Below are positions 30,301 through 43,500 of a stretch of DNA of 64,000 nucleotides, one piece after another. The stretch covers positions 49,009,013-49,073,012 of the forward strand of contig JAKTNV010000005.1 of the NCBI GenBank assembly GCA_022747635.1, in the 5' to 3' direction. This DNA comes from Hetaerina americana. Lineage: Eukaryota; Arthropoda; Insecta; Odonata; Calopterygidae. The translations under genes were made by a program, and so were the position numbers. Position 1 is the stretch's first letter; the number at the start of each line of letters is the position of its first letter. The notes beneath the pieces were generated by a model. The model ran no database searches. It was given only the letters and a program-made list of their open reading frames with translations, and was not told where the DNA came from.

Positions 30301-33281
30301 ATGTTCATGGTGTATGGTTATAACACCCCAACTGAAAAATAGTGACATCAAATGATGCTGACACCATGCACTGATCACAGCAGATCATTCCCCAGACCTG
30401 ACTCCTTGTGCTATGCACCCTGCTGCTCAAGGTTAGTCGATTCTTGTCATTCAACCAAATAGAGAGTATCTCCTTTATTCTCTTTTCTGATCCTTGGAAC
30501 AGGCCAACCCTTGCCCTCAAAGTGAGCCCTGTTATGAGGGGGAGGTTCCTTTCCTATCAGTAGAAAATAGACCCTTCTTCTCTGCAATCAAATAGTATTA
30601 GTGGCACAGTGTTGAGAGTGAAGACTAATGGAACTATCAAGGGAATAATCCATTGTTAGCATGGTTGCCTCAAATAACCTTAAAAATGCACGGGTTGGTG
30701 AAGACAATAATTGGAAGGGCTTGGTACTCTGAAAGTAACATTGAGGAAGCTCAGAAATTCCCAAGACCCACAAAGTTGCCCCCAAGTTTGCAACTATCAA
30801 TCAGAATTTCAAGTTAGGAAAGGTTATAACTATAAATTGGGATGAACAAATTAACCACATGTGCATCATCTTTCATTATCATTTTTAGCGAAAATATTCA
30901 TGGGTCTCTGTTGTCTATATGATCCCCATGACATGCAAAGAGGCATGTGGAATCCTCAATACATAAATTCACAGAAAATTTAAGTTTCATGATATCAAAA
31001 GTAATGCTTTGTCTCCTGGATTAAAAAACACATGAACTTAAATGAAAAATCAAGTCACATCTATGCACATGAAAATTAAGTATTGTGCTGAGCCAACCAG
31101 AGCAATCTCCTAATCTTTGGTAGACAATGAGGACCCTCTTTATTTAGAGGAGAAATTAGAATAATTAGCAATATTCATTATTACACATTATACTCTGAAA
31201 ATATAGTATTATGTATGCTTTTTCCTAAACTGAACTCCAAATCTCAAAGAGAAATTCACTGTATTTTTAATTTATAATATGAGATTCCATTATAATATTG
31301 CATTAAATATTTCCATTCTTACTGAGATTTTGTGCTCCACCTTCTTATTCTCCCCAGAGAACCAACACAGGGGACTTAGATCACACATGAGTTTCTATTT
31401 AAATGGATCATAGCTACATACAGGTTTATTTTTACAGGTCAGTTTTATTTTTTAATTTGTAATAATACATACTTAATTATTCTTATAGCCAAACAACTTT
31501 AGCTAAAATAAAAAGGTGTGCTTGCAGTAAATTTGAATTACACTTTGCATAGGAAGCAATTATTAATCATCTATCCAGTGCAGTAGATGATCACATTGAA
31601 AAGGAGTAATTTCAGTTATCCCATCAAATCTGCCCCCCTTTGAATTAGCTCTTAAAGAAAGAGTTTTCTCAATATGTTGTAACCAGTGTTCATCAGAAAA
31701 ATACTCCTGTTGGCATTGACCTTTACACTTTCTTTAGTCTAAATTTATCTCAATAAAATGCATACAGTTTCCTTGAAATTTTTTATTGAGTCAATTTGAA
31801 ATCTTTCGATATTGTTTTTAGAACTGAACCTTTACAGAGCTCAATCAACAAGTCATTACTAGCTTTTCTGGATTATGTAGGATTATCCTCTCAACTCTAC
31901 ACTGCTTTTGTGAGTGGAATGGTTTTATATGTACAACTACAGTCATTTAACAATCACAAAAAATACTTGCAGTGTATGTTATTTTATATACAAAATCTAA
32001 AAAATTACTCAATATTTTCAAAGCATTTCAAAGATACCCAGTAATAACTCATTCCATATTTCTTTGAACTGAAATCTCTTAACAAAGAGTGGAGATCCAG
32101 TTCATGTAGATGTCTTTAGGAATAATCAAAGAAGAATGAACTCCAAGAACTACTACCAGTTCAACAAGACTAACAAAACTATGAATGACCTAAACTTTCT
32201 TTCCTATCAACTCTTTTATCTCTAATACAACCTATAGTTACATAAATAATAATAAGCAAATAACTGAAGTCCCATCCAAAAGCTGAAAATATGCACCGCG
32301 CCTAAAGAAACATATTTGCATTAACTGCCACCAGATTACGCTTTATCTCCAAATGTATAGTTACTTTTGGTTTCAAGTTTCACAAGTTTTCCAAACATAA
32401 TTACAAGTTGGTGTTTGATCTTAGGTACATCAAGCCATAAGCACATTTTGATCAAAGTTTAACGCTGCTGCAGTTTTCTTCTGTTTGATGAATTTTTCAA
32501 AAATCATAAAGGTAAGCAAAATGTTTGTCCAAAATAGATTTAAAAAAATCTTGTGTTAAAAATTATTGGTATTCCTAACTCTATTCCTGGCTCCTATCAT
32601 ATGAAAATGCAAACACTATATACAAGCAGCAAGAATGCCTACATCATTTCAAAAATACTTCACCCTACATTTTGCAGCTCTTTACAAAAACTTAGTAGTG
32701 TGGATAACAAGTAACTTGATTAAGGGTTATTTTTTGTGTACCCCAGGAGGAACACCTTTTGTAAATAAACCGATTTGAAGTCTTCAAGACTTTCTTTCAG
32801 ATACATCAGCATGGATTCCTCTTTCTTTAAGATTTAACAAATTTCCCTCAAGCATTTTGTACTCTCTATTGATTCAATATAATTTTTATGATTACAGTAT
32901 ATTATTCTCCTTGGCCTAAAAGCCTAATATATAGTAGATTCAACTTTTTCACTAGCTTTAAAGCATTATGTCTATTCATAAGGGTATTCTTTTCTTATTA
33001 TCTCCATATTTAAAGCAGTGCATAAAGAAAATCCCACATTAATGATACTTATGTAGATTATGTAAAAAATTCCCAATAATGACGTATTTCCATTCAAGTC
33101 ATCAGCATTCACCAAACTTCATTACCATATTCTCCCTCTTAACTTGATGTTATTTTTTCACTAACTGATCATTATGAATTGGAAAATAGACTTAAAATTA
33201 TGTGCGTTTGTCTGAATGGAGAAAGTTATTCCTATAGAATTAAAAAAAAAGATAAACATTTTTCCCTTTCATTAACTATCC
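30301..33281. other. Region downstream of the NDRG gene, nothing recognised
   Basis: AT-rich and free of legible transposon proteins. Whether any of it belongs to a long 3' untranslated region of the minus-strand gene cannot be told from sequence. Confidence 0.35.
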
Positions 33282-34265
33282 TTTATTCATTTTTATATTA
33301 TTTTGTACATTAAAAATTACTGAATACATTTTTCCTTAACAGTACTTTTCAAATTTCTATTTTCAATGTAACCCACTTCTATTATATCAAAACAGGTTGA
33401 TATTCAAACAAGCCACAATTTATTTTCAAATCCTCTAAATTCAACCATCACCAGTTAATTACAGTGAAATACTATGACTTGAATGGAGTGTTTTCTCTTC
33501 ACTATGTAATTTCAATCCCAAGTATACTTTTTTTACAAATGAGGGAGAGAATGATCAAATTTTCTAGAGTAAACTAGATTTGATCCTAAGCGAAAATAAT
33601 ATTTCGTCTAACTCAGTATGTAGAAATCTTTTGAAAAGGCCATCCTTACAAAACACTCTTCTCATTAATCCTGCAGTGCAGTGATCATAATTAGAATTAC
33701 ACAATACTGGCATGCCTTAATAGCAGCGTAAAAATTAACTCGGAGAGAAAGAGAATGATGCTCAATCACTAGCATTGATGGAGTTTGAATATAATTTTCC
33801 TTATAGAGACACAGCCCACTACTGGGCAGAGCTGCCAAAAGGGACTGATGGCAGTGCAAGTCAGAGGCCAATATCACTACACGAGATTTATCCGGGAATT
33901 CCCCCTATGAGGATCCCATACAATCACAAGCAATCATACACATATTCAATTGTGTGCATCCTCTTCCTCAGTTATGCTACAATATTTTGTTTTGATTAAA
34001 AATAGTCATTTCACCAAACATTTTTTTTCAAAATAACTGCTGGTGACATCCTCCGATAACATTTGATGAGTGCCACGTTGATGCCAATAGGTCAGTCAGC
34101 TGTGTGACAGGTAGTTAAGGTTCCACTGCAGATCATCAAAGGTTCAATGAGCATGGATCACAAGAAATGAAGTTGGTCACCGTGGGAGCATCAGAGGAGG
34201 AAGGCATGGCAGCTGCTGGGCCACTAGAGCAGCCAGGAAAACATTAGAGCTGTGTTGCGTACTGC
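33282..34265 (-). other. Candidate 3' untranslated region of the NDRG gene
   Basis: It follows the stop codon at 34268-34266 on the minus strand. Minus-strand AATAAA polyadenylation hexamers occur at 33424-33419 and 33287-33282. No coding signal is seen in between. The true cleavage site is not determined; A-rich AT sequence makes such hexamers common by chance. Confidence 0.35.
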
Positions 34266-34520
34266 TCAGTTGCCCTTGGGAGGGGGCACACTGGGCGGGA
34301 GAGGTGGGAGGTCAGAGACAGTGATGGAGAGGCGACGAATGTTGGGACGATCATATTCCTCCATGCTCATGCCCCGCGACAGTTTCCTGGTGGGATGGCC
34401 GTCTCCATCGAGGGAGCCCTTCGAGAAGGTCCTCTGGCGTTCCACTCCAGGCATGGTCACAGATGTAAGCATGCCCAGACCCTTGCAGTACAACAATATG
34501 CTCTGTGCCAATTTCTCAGG
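34266..34520 (-). CDS. NDRG-like: NDRG-family terminal coding exon
   Basis: The acceptor ends TTCTTACAG. It reads PEKLAQSILLYCKGLGMLTS then VTMPGVERQRTFS, a Gly/Asp/Lys linker, KLSRGMSMEEYDRPNIRRLS and a proline-rich end (LPPLPPSVPPPKGN) before TGA at 34268-34266. The first 20 residues are the final helix of the fold. The tail is a Ser/Arg-rich regulatory region with R-x-x-S sites. GC is higher than in the introns. The exon is 255 bp including the stop. Confidence 0.95.
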   Translation of the reverse strand, partial: PEKLAQSILLYCKGLGMLTSVTMPGVERQRTFSKGSLDGDGHPTRKLSRGMSMEEYDRPNIRRLSITVSDLPPLPPSVPPPKGN

Positions 34521-37500
34521 CTGTAAGAAGAATAAAGATGGATGATCATTCTTGGTCATTCTTTCCATGCTATTTCTTTGAATTAGAAGTGACATCAGGT
34601 ATGTCATGCCTGCTGTGCCATCTATTTGACTAAAAAACTGAACAAATCACTCAAGTTTATTTAAAAACAATACAGACAGAAAAAGCTGCAGAAAGTACAA
34701 TAAAGTTTTAGCATCTTGAATGAATCCATTGATTTCATTTATGTGATTAATGAGAGTTATTCATATTAACATAAAAATTTCATCAGCTTTAAATGGATCA
34801 ATTTTATGCTGTACATGATTTAGATCCAAATATTCGAGCTGTCATCAGCATTATTCATTCTTCATCGTTTTCTCAACTTTGTAAGCAGGTATGAACAAGA
34901 AAAAGAGTACAAATATTTTTTATATTGATTCATTTCATTTCTCAAGACACCCGTAAAGAACTCAGGCAGTAATAAAATATGCTGCATGACCCAAAAACTA
35001 TGCACTATGTTAGAATACTAATTAAAATTTATAATGTATTACATAATTCATAAATATCATCCATCGAACACAAAACCTGCACACCAGGTTTTCCCTAAAG
35101 TATGCGCATCATCTTACCAATTTCATATATAATTCTTTAAACTTCACTCAGTCAATTCAGATGTTCAACAATGATCCACAAAAGAACCAAAAGACCAATC
35201 ATACTAGCAGGGTATTAGAGTGTGCTTTGAAATGAAGGTTTTCTGAAAACATTCAAGAAATTCATTTCCAACAAAGTTGAGTGAACATTAATGCATATCT
35301 GTTTCCTGATCTCCATCAGCCTTCTGCTTGCTTGCTCACATTATTTCAGAAAGTGCACACATCCATTTATTATTTAGTTCACACATCCATCATTGTTTGC
35401 TAAGCACCTAAAAAAGACCAGATGGAACTTTTTCTCATGTTTTTTTCCAAACACTTGGGCCCAAAACATGGACTTCATGGAATTTGCACATACCAAAGTG
35501 GCTATGATGACTGTTGTGCAATTAGGCTAGAGAGGACAAAACTTGAAAATGCTACAAATAATGGGTCAATAAGGCAGTGAGAAAACACTAAGCAGTTCAA
35601 ATATTTTTCTTTGTTTTACTATTTAAATTATTGTGTAAAATTTCAGATATATCACCACAGAATGACCAACAACCAAATAAGTAATATTTATATGAACTGT
35701 ACTAAAATAAAATCTACCTAAGGCCATTTAGATGTAAAAAAAGCTAATTTTTCTTAATTTTGAACTAAAAAAGGGAAAATTGTTTACTTTCAACATATAT
35801 ATATATATTTAATAAATGCATAATTTATTTAAATTATATGAACCTAAGCATGCTAATGATTTCAATCTTTCAAAGAATGATATCCAATTAATATTAGGTA
35901 CCAATTGATGGCGCGATGGCAAAGCCAATGGAAAAAATGAAACAGACGTCAAAATAAAGTGTCCGTGATTAAAAAAGTCCTGGCGTAAAGTTAAAAGTGA
36001 GACAGTCAAAATATCTTTTCAAAATAAGAAATTAGCAATGTACTTCATGGAGGTAAAGATGGCATTGTGTAAGAGGGAAGTGACAACCTCAGTGAAGATA
36101 ACTGCAAAAATTATTAAGCAGCGGTGATAACAAAATTCTGGGATTTTACAGTGAATAAATTTTAATACATGTGTAGCTGCTAACGTTTAAATGTATCTTT
36201 TCAATTTTCTTTGCATTAAGCATTAATATCAAAATACTATAATCCTTTCCAGTCTGATCCAAGTATTTTTTGTGAATTCTAACCTGAAAAATCAGGGTGC
36301 ATCTTATGTGCCTATTGTGCATGCTTTGTATCTTATGGGCAAGGAAATACAGAACATATTAACCGTCATCAGTTCAACATTACACATAAGATTTTAACCC
36401 ATTCAAGAAGGTAAAATAAATATTTTTAATTTGAAAAATTCTGCAATAATGTATGACTTACGGCTTCACGCATCACATCACCAACTCCATCAATTTTCAG
36501 TAAGGCAGCTTTTCCTTTGTCTAAAGTGAGATGAAGTTTCTCCACAGCCTGAGCATATGAGCCATTTGCACCGGTCACAAGAAGAATGTCTGTCTTGAAG
36601 TTCTTCAATGGCAGATCTTTACGGCTGTAGAAGGTAACATACATGTATTATTTCTATTTCAAGTGAGCAGGTGCATGATAGAAAATGCATCATAGTCCTT
36701 GGTGACTCAATAATGTGAATGTACATTCAAAAATCCTAAAACTTTTTTTTAAATTCAAGTAATTTAATTAGTGCATACATTGTGCATTTACAGTGAAGCA
36801 TATTTCTCAGCAGTTGATGAGTTTTTCAACTTATTTCCATTCACCAATTCTTGCCATTTCAAATTCTGGGTCATACCAAACTGAATTAAGTCAGCCACTG
36901 ATTTCATGTGGCCTGAAGACAACATTTTTTTCAGCAAACAAAAGTTATCAAAATATTCCATAACAATTCTTATTCAAGTGAAATTTCCTGAATTAATAAT
37001 CTATTTACGTAATACAGTAAAAAATAGATTTCACTTACTTTAGAAAAGCATTGACGAAACTCTTGAGGTTTCGGCTGTTGATGGTTGAACGCAATTTTTT
37101 CTGGAATTCTTGAATGACTTTTTCCTTGTCTCCTGCTGGATCATTTTCCAGTTGCTATAAAAAATATAACCCCTCAATTAGCAATATTTTATCATATAAA
37201 CAATTTAATTTTAGTTAAATTCACCAAAATAATCATTTCAAGTACTCATACAGAGTGAATTTGGTAGACAGGTAATCACTATTTAATTTTTTTAAATACA
37301 ATTTTAAAGTCTTCGGAGCTACCAAAAGGAACTTCTGTTGTGCATTAGCAAAGATTCTTAGGCCAAATTTAATATTAAAAAGTTTTCCTATTGCAACCAC
37401 AGCACTTGGTGACATCAGATAATTCAGAAAATTGTACTGCTGATCAATCTTAGTATTGAAAATTTTTTAATTAAATTCTTTACTCCATATGAATGTTAAC

Positions 37501-40500
37501 TTTAACAAGTCCATCATCAGGTATGCACTTACATGTAACAGAGTGCAACCTCAGCAAATTCATAATTTGAACAATGATACAGTTTGCGAGAGCATATGTT
37601 CATTTTTAACACTCAAGTAAAAAAACAGGGATACTTAGAAAAGAGAGCTCCTACAGCCTAGAATATTTGACATTCCAGCCATAGCAGGGTTTACTGTCAC
37701 CTTTTCAATCTCCTTTTTATGTATTTCAGTCTAGGAGAGAACCCTGAACACTTTCCATGATATAATTTTGTAAGAAAGCAGTTCATGGTGACTTAGCTCA
37801 GTCTTTCCACGACTTACTAGCAAACATGGCACAAGTAAAAGAGGTCAAAGAAACAGCAAACATTGCTTACTTAGAACCTCATCCATTTTTTGATACTCAT
37901 GGGTATTCTCTCATGGCTTAAAATTCCAGAGGAGTTCCAACCACACAACTGGGATTCCATGCATTGATCATTTAAAAATTCTGGTCTTTCCTTCCCCCTC
38001 ACATGCCTTACAAAGTTTTAATATTTAGTTTGAAACATTCTATGTAGCAAGGAATTTGTTGTACAACAATGAATAAACTACAGGTATTTTAAAGTCATCT
38101 TTATAGTATTGAATAACTAAATACAAATATCACCTTTTCATTATTTTTTCAAAGAAATTGATTGCCTAAATTCAAAGATGCTCCTAAAATAAATTGTTTT
38201 TAAAAATTAATAAGCGTAAATACCAGAAAACCTGCAATGCCATGAGTTTATATATAACAGGTAGGTACTACACCCGTAGAACCAAGTGATAAAGGGAGAA
38301 TAATAGTGGTTCATATTTGAGCCCGGGAGCTCCTAGGAAGCAAGAATGTATGCACATAATTTTTGAATGAAGAGGAGGGTCACAATTTCCCTTAACTTCA
38401 TTTTACTCTGTGGAAAGAGTACAGGGCCACTTACACATCCATCAGCACTGCTACTACAACCATTATACATTATTATTGTTCATTTCTTTTTGTGATGCAT
38501 TATTTTACTTTAATCAGGATCTGAAAATATTAACCCATCATTCAAGTCGCAGGGAAAGTGGCCATTATCATTACTATCCAAAAATCATTTTGACTGTCAC
38601 TCAATGATTTACATAATTGGTTATATATATATTTGCATCATCAACACAAGGTGAAACTATCTCTTTTCAGCTTGAAACCATTTTTTAGATCTATAGGTTT
38701 CTTCCACTGATAGACCTGCCACGGCTGGAATTAGAACCTGGGCCCTTGGGTTAGGAAGCTAGTACCATGACCACCATTCCAATCTGATGGCTTTATCTGG
38801 TTCCTAGTGTACTGGCTTCCCCCCTTGAGGCACCAGATTTGAATTCTGGTGGTATGATAATTTATCAGAGACATCCTGATCCCTTCAGGGTATCATGTGG
38901 AGAGCAGTTCAAGTACACAATCAACTTTACATGGATCTAATTATCTGTAACGTATTTAATAATCATAGCATTAACTAAATTTAAATTTCAAGATTTGATT
39001 TTGGTTCTCCTAGAAAAATTTATAATGAAATGAACTAAGATTAATTTCAACAAAACATCCTGCTGTAAACCAAATGATAAGCAAATTTTCACTAGAATAT
39101 AGAATTCACTTCTTTAAATACTTATATCTATGGTCAATATCATATTCATTGGACTACAATGCTACTTCAAGGGCAGAAATAATGTTTTTTCATCTTTTTT
39201 AAAGTTATTTCTTATATTGACTGTAGATATATAATCAACTTAAGATATATAATCAATTACCACAATAAAATCAATCAAATTATACCAGCTCATGAGAATA
39301 TGCTTTTTTTTCATGCACATTATTTCCTTTTTCTGAAAAACTTTCTTTTGTCTAAATATTGCTCCGATGAAGAACCTAGAGGGTCAAAAAAGTTATATGA
39401 TTGTAAAAAATAGGCAAACTGACACCAAGAGAGATTTATCAAACATTATTCAAAAGGTATGTGTGTTAGTAAAAGCAAGTGGCAGGGCAACATGTTTAAA
39501 GCCAGAGGAAATAATTTATTCATACACAAAAAGAAGTTCTAGCCTACACAAAAGAGCCAACACATATTGGTTATAGTAGGTATCTAATTTGTATTTCATG
39601 TTATCTCCAAAATGTCAAAATGGATAGTAAATTTTCACTGTGCTGAATAAATTTGTTTAAAAAGTTATTGAAGAAAAATATCTTTTTGATCAATGAGAAT
39701 TGCATTGCTTTTATTCATGATTCCTTAACATATAAAATTCAATTATAAAAATGAGCATTATGATATAATTTCATTAGAACACACGAAATTATAACCTTAA
39801 AATTTTAAATATAATGAACACTTAATCCAACACTCCCTAAATTAAAAATCTAAAAAACAAAATTTATTATTTTAGTCAGAAGATCCAAATGCATTTTATA
39901 CTTTGATTATTAATATTAAAAGGTAATTCATTTAAAGTAATAATCATTCATAGGTACAGCTGACATTTTCACCCTGATTGGTGACTAACTGCACATTTTT
40001 GGTACTTTAAGCAATGGTTGCAATCAATTGTCCTGAGAAAAATATTCAGCAGAGTAAGCTCTTGATTTATACCATATGTACTGTTTAGTTTCATCATTTA
40101 ACAGAATTTATGCAAGAAAATTCCTATGCACCTTTAACTAGGCCTGACTAACTTCAAGACTCATGATCCATGGTCCATATCATCAAAAATTTCATGTGTC
40201 TTTATAAGAATCATTTACCTGCTCTGCTTAGAGAGGTGTTTCAAACCTCTAAGCCATAATCTGCACTCCCTTCACAAATCTCAGTGTAGGGCACTACTTT
40301 CTCTTGCCTTTCTAAAGACACAGGATTTTTTTCTTTCAGAGTATGTATTTACTTTTTCTGTCCAAGGGATATGGAAGCAGGATAGTTCAAGTCATCATCA
40401 ACTATGCCACGGGACAAGGCATCTCCACTCAAAATGAAATCACGTTGAATCTTAAGAATCACCTATATCCAGAATATGTCATTTAAAATTTTTGATTTGA

Positions 40501-43500
40501 GTGAACTAGAGAAAACTGAAACTGTCAATATTGAGTATGTTTATATGAATTTGGATTTCTAATGTTGTCTTAGAGAGTATGTGTACATAGCAGCCTCTAA
40601 AAATTGTCCATAGCAATGCCGAATGCCCATTACAATGTCCAAAATCTATATCATCTACAGAACCTAAACATATTATTAAGAGCAAAGATAACATTTTCAG
40701 GGTGATGAGACATTCTTGTAAGGTTGATTAATGTTAAATGAACAACCAGAAAGTACAAATGTACAGTTCAAGTGTATGACCTGTTTACATAGTAATATCA
40801 TTGTTTGTATTTTCTATTTTTTGTGTTTGTTTCCTTCATATATTTTCTCCTGAAAAATTTTATGCCGGTAAGAAGTCCATGAGTGATATTTGGATAGTAA
40901 TAATAAAAATTAACATTTACAAACAAATTCAATAAACATATAATAAGTTTTTCTAATATCTTGAATGATTAAAATCACTTCAATTCATTACTATTTAAAT
41001 AAAATTCACAGTTCATCTTTGACCTATTACATTTTAAAATTTACGGAGATGATAATTATTATGATAGAATAATGTTTACTGAGCTTCATTAACATATTAC
41101 AATTCTAAACCACAGGAAAACATGTGAAAAAGATATTAAAAAATATCAGTTGCCAGCAAAAGCAATAATTTTTCCACTGAGTGAAGTGGTTGCCTTTACC
41201 CCAATTCACCACATGTGCTGATTCTGATTTGGACAATATTATCACCTTAGAAGCAAGTAATTAAAGGCAACCAGAAATAGGAAAGGGAGCAGTAAAAAAT
41301 TAATCATATATAGGCCCTTTGTATATGCCAGACAAAATGGTTCCACAATTTTCAGTAATCAGGTAAAGCAAGTGACAATGTGCACAGTGAAAAATTCATT
41401 TCTACTCATAGAAATCATGAAACTGGAGGTATAAAAGTAAACAGGAATAATAAAAAGTGGATAATATATACATATACAAGCCCATATTTTTAGTCACTTC
41501 TTCCACACCATGAAGTTCTTTAGAGAAGTTCCAAGGAACTTAATTAATATGGTCCCCAAACTTCAAGTAGAGTTAAAAAATTGAAATTTGTCGACGGTCA
41601 CGACTGACTGGGAAATAGTAAAATGTGCACAGGTCTGTTTTAAGGGTTGTTCTTGCCTCTGATTGGTCAAATTTTAGTTACAGAAGGGAAGCTTTGAATT
41701 CATTGTAGAGATTTCCTTTACTCCTAAATTAAATTATTTGCACTGAAGCTATCAACTTGGGACTTAAACTAAAATGTAGATTATTTTTTTCACATAAGGA
41801 CACTTTCATCATATCTACCGGCAAAAATTACCCATGCTCATTGCAATATTACAACATTAACTAATATTTATGGATGAAATAAGATTTATATTGTTCACAT
41901 TTAGCCTTTGAAATGATATAGTACTTATTCTTATGTACATTGGAAATTGAAAATTTATAGATACAATTCTACTCTGTTGCAAATTTCATCCAGCAAAGGT
42001 CCATGTTATTGCAAGGTAAGTGGGCTTCTAATGAAAGATATGAGAGACATCCATATATACATGGGGCAAAACATCAAATAAACCTAAAAATCCTTGCAAA
42101 GGAGAAATTGGAGTCATGATAACACCTAGAGCATAGAGTATACTTTAATCAGCGGTGGTTATGCCCAGTGGTGTATGCTCAAGGAGGACAAGGGGTGTTG
42201 CTCCTCCTTCCTAATTCGTACATCAAGAACTGCTGACTTACAACATTAACTGGGGGGGGAGTCTTGCCTTGAACTATTCAAAGTGACTAGGATAAATACA
42301 ATGTCTTCAACCTCACTGTATAACAAAGCCTTTGAATATCATGTTGCTCTCCAAAAGGTATTATAATATATGATTTTATGTGAGAAAAACAAACTGAAAC
42401 GCAAGACAAACTGTCATACTGAATTAGGACCTTCACTGAGATATCTAACACAACCAATTAAAATAATTATTGTAACCAATGAAAGCAAAGACTCAATTTG
42501 ACAGAAAATTAAATTCATCATAGTCTTCCCCAAACTTGAGCCTACAGAAGCTGGAATACTTCAATACTCATGACAAGATTTGATTGCAAATTTTGCGTAT
42601 TAAAACTTCTGTGAAAATAATCACTTAACAGTGTAATGGTAACCTACCTATACGTGCCAATTATCAATCTGAAGCCAATTAGAAAATGTAATCTAATAAA
42701 TAATGGACACCTAAACATTTTCTTGCACGTAAAACATGTTTAGCCTGTAACTGCACATGAATAAATGTGAATGAACTATCATTATGCTAAATTTCACTGA
42801 ATTTGAGCAGCAATCCATTTTATCATTAATATATAATTCGTAATAATTGGTATTTACCATCAGTGGTAGTCTTCCAGCTTGGGATAGGCTTCTTATGAAC
42901 CCCGACACTACTCACTAATGCACTCGTAAGCCCAAACTAACGTAACACAAAATATCCTTAAAAACTATAATATGATAACTCATTCTTTAGCTTAACATAC
43001 TTGCTTCCTCCCTTAATTGCATCCAAATACCTATTCCCTTCCTCCCTCTGCCTTGCTTACTCAGCATTCTATTATCATCCAGTATTCAATTACTTCTCAG
43101 TATCTCCTGGATCCATTTGTACAGCCTTCTTTGAATTTCTCACATTTCATATAGTATGTATTTCATTTTAAAATATTGTAACAATATAATTTTTTAAGGT
43201 TAATAATATTATATTTAAACTATAGTTCCCTTCCTTAGGCTTTTGGAATATTATACAACCACTGATTGAAAAAGAGCTTGTAGTTTAATTATAGGTGCTT
43301 AAGGATCAGTAAGGAATTTTGAACCCTTTACAATTGATTTGTAAGAGTAATTTAGTGCTGACACTAGTTTGTTTTCTTCTCTCTCTTTCATCATCTACGA
43401 TTTCCATCACAGCCTGTTTCTTCATTGTCTTAGGTGTCTAAGAGCATAGAATAAGCTTGAGACAATGTTTTATCATGGGTAATTCATTTGTGGTATAAAT

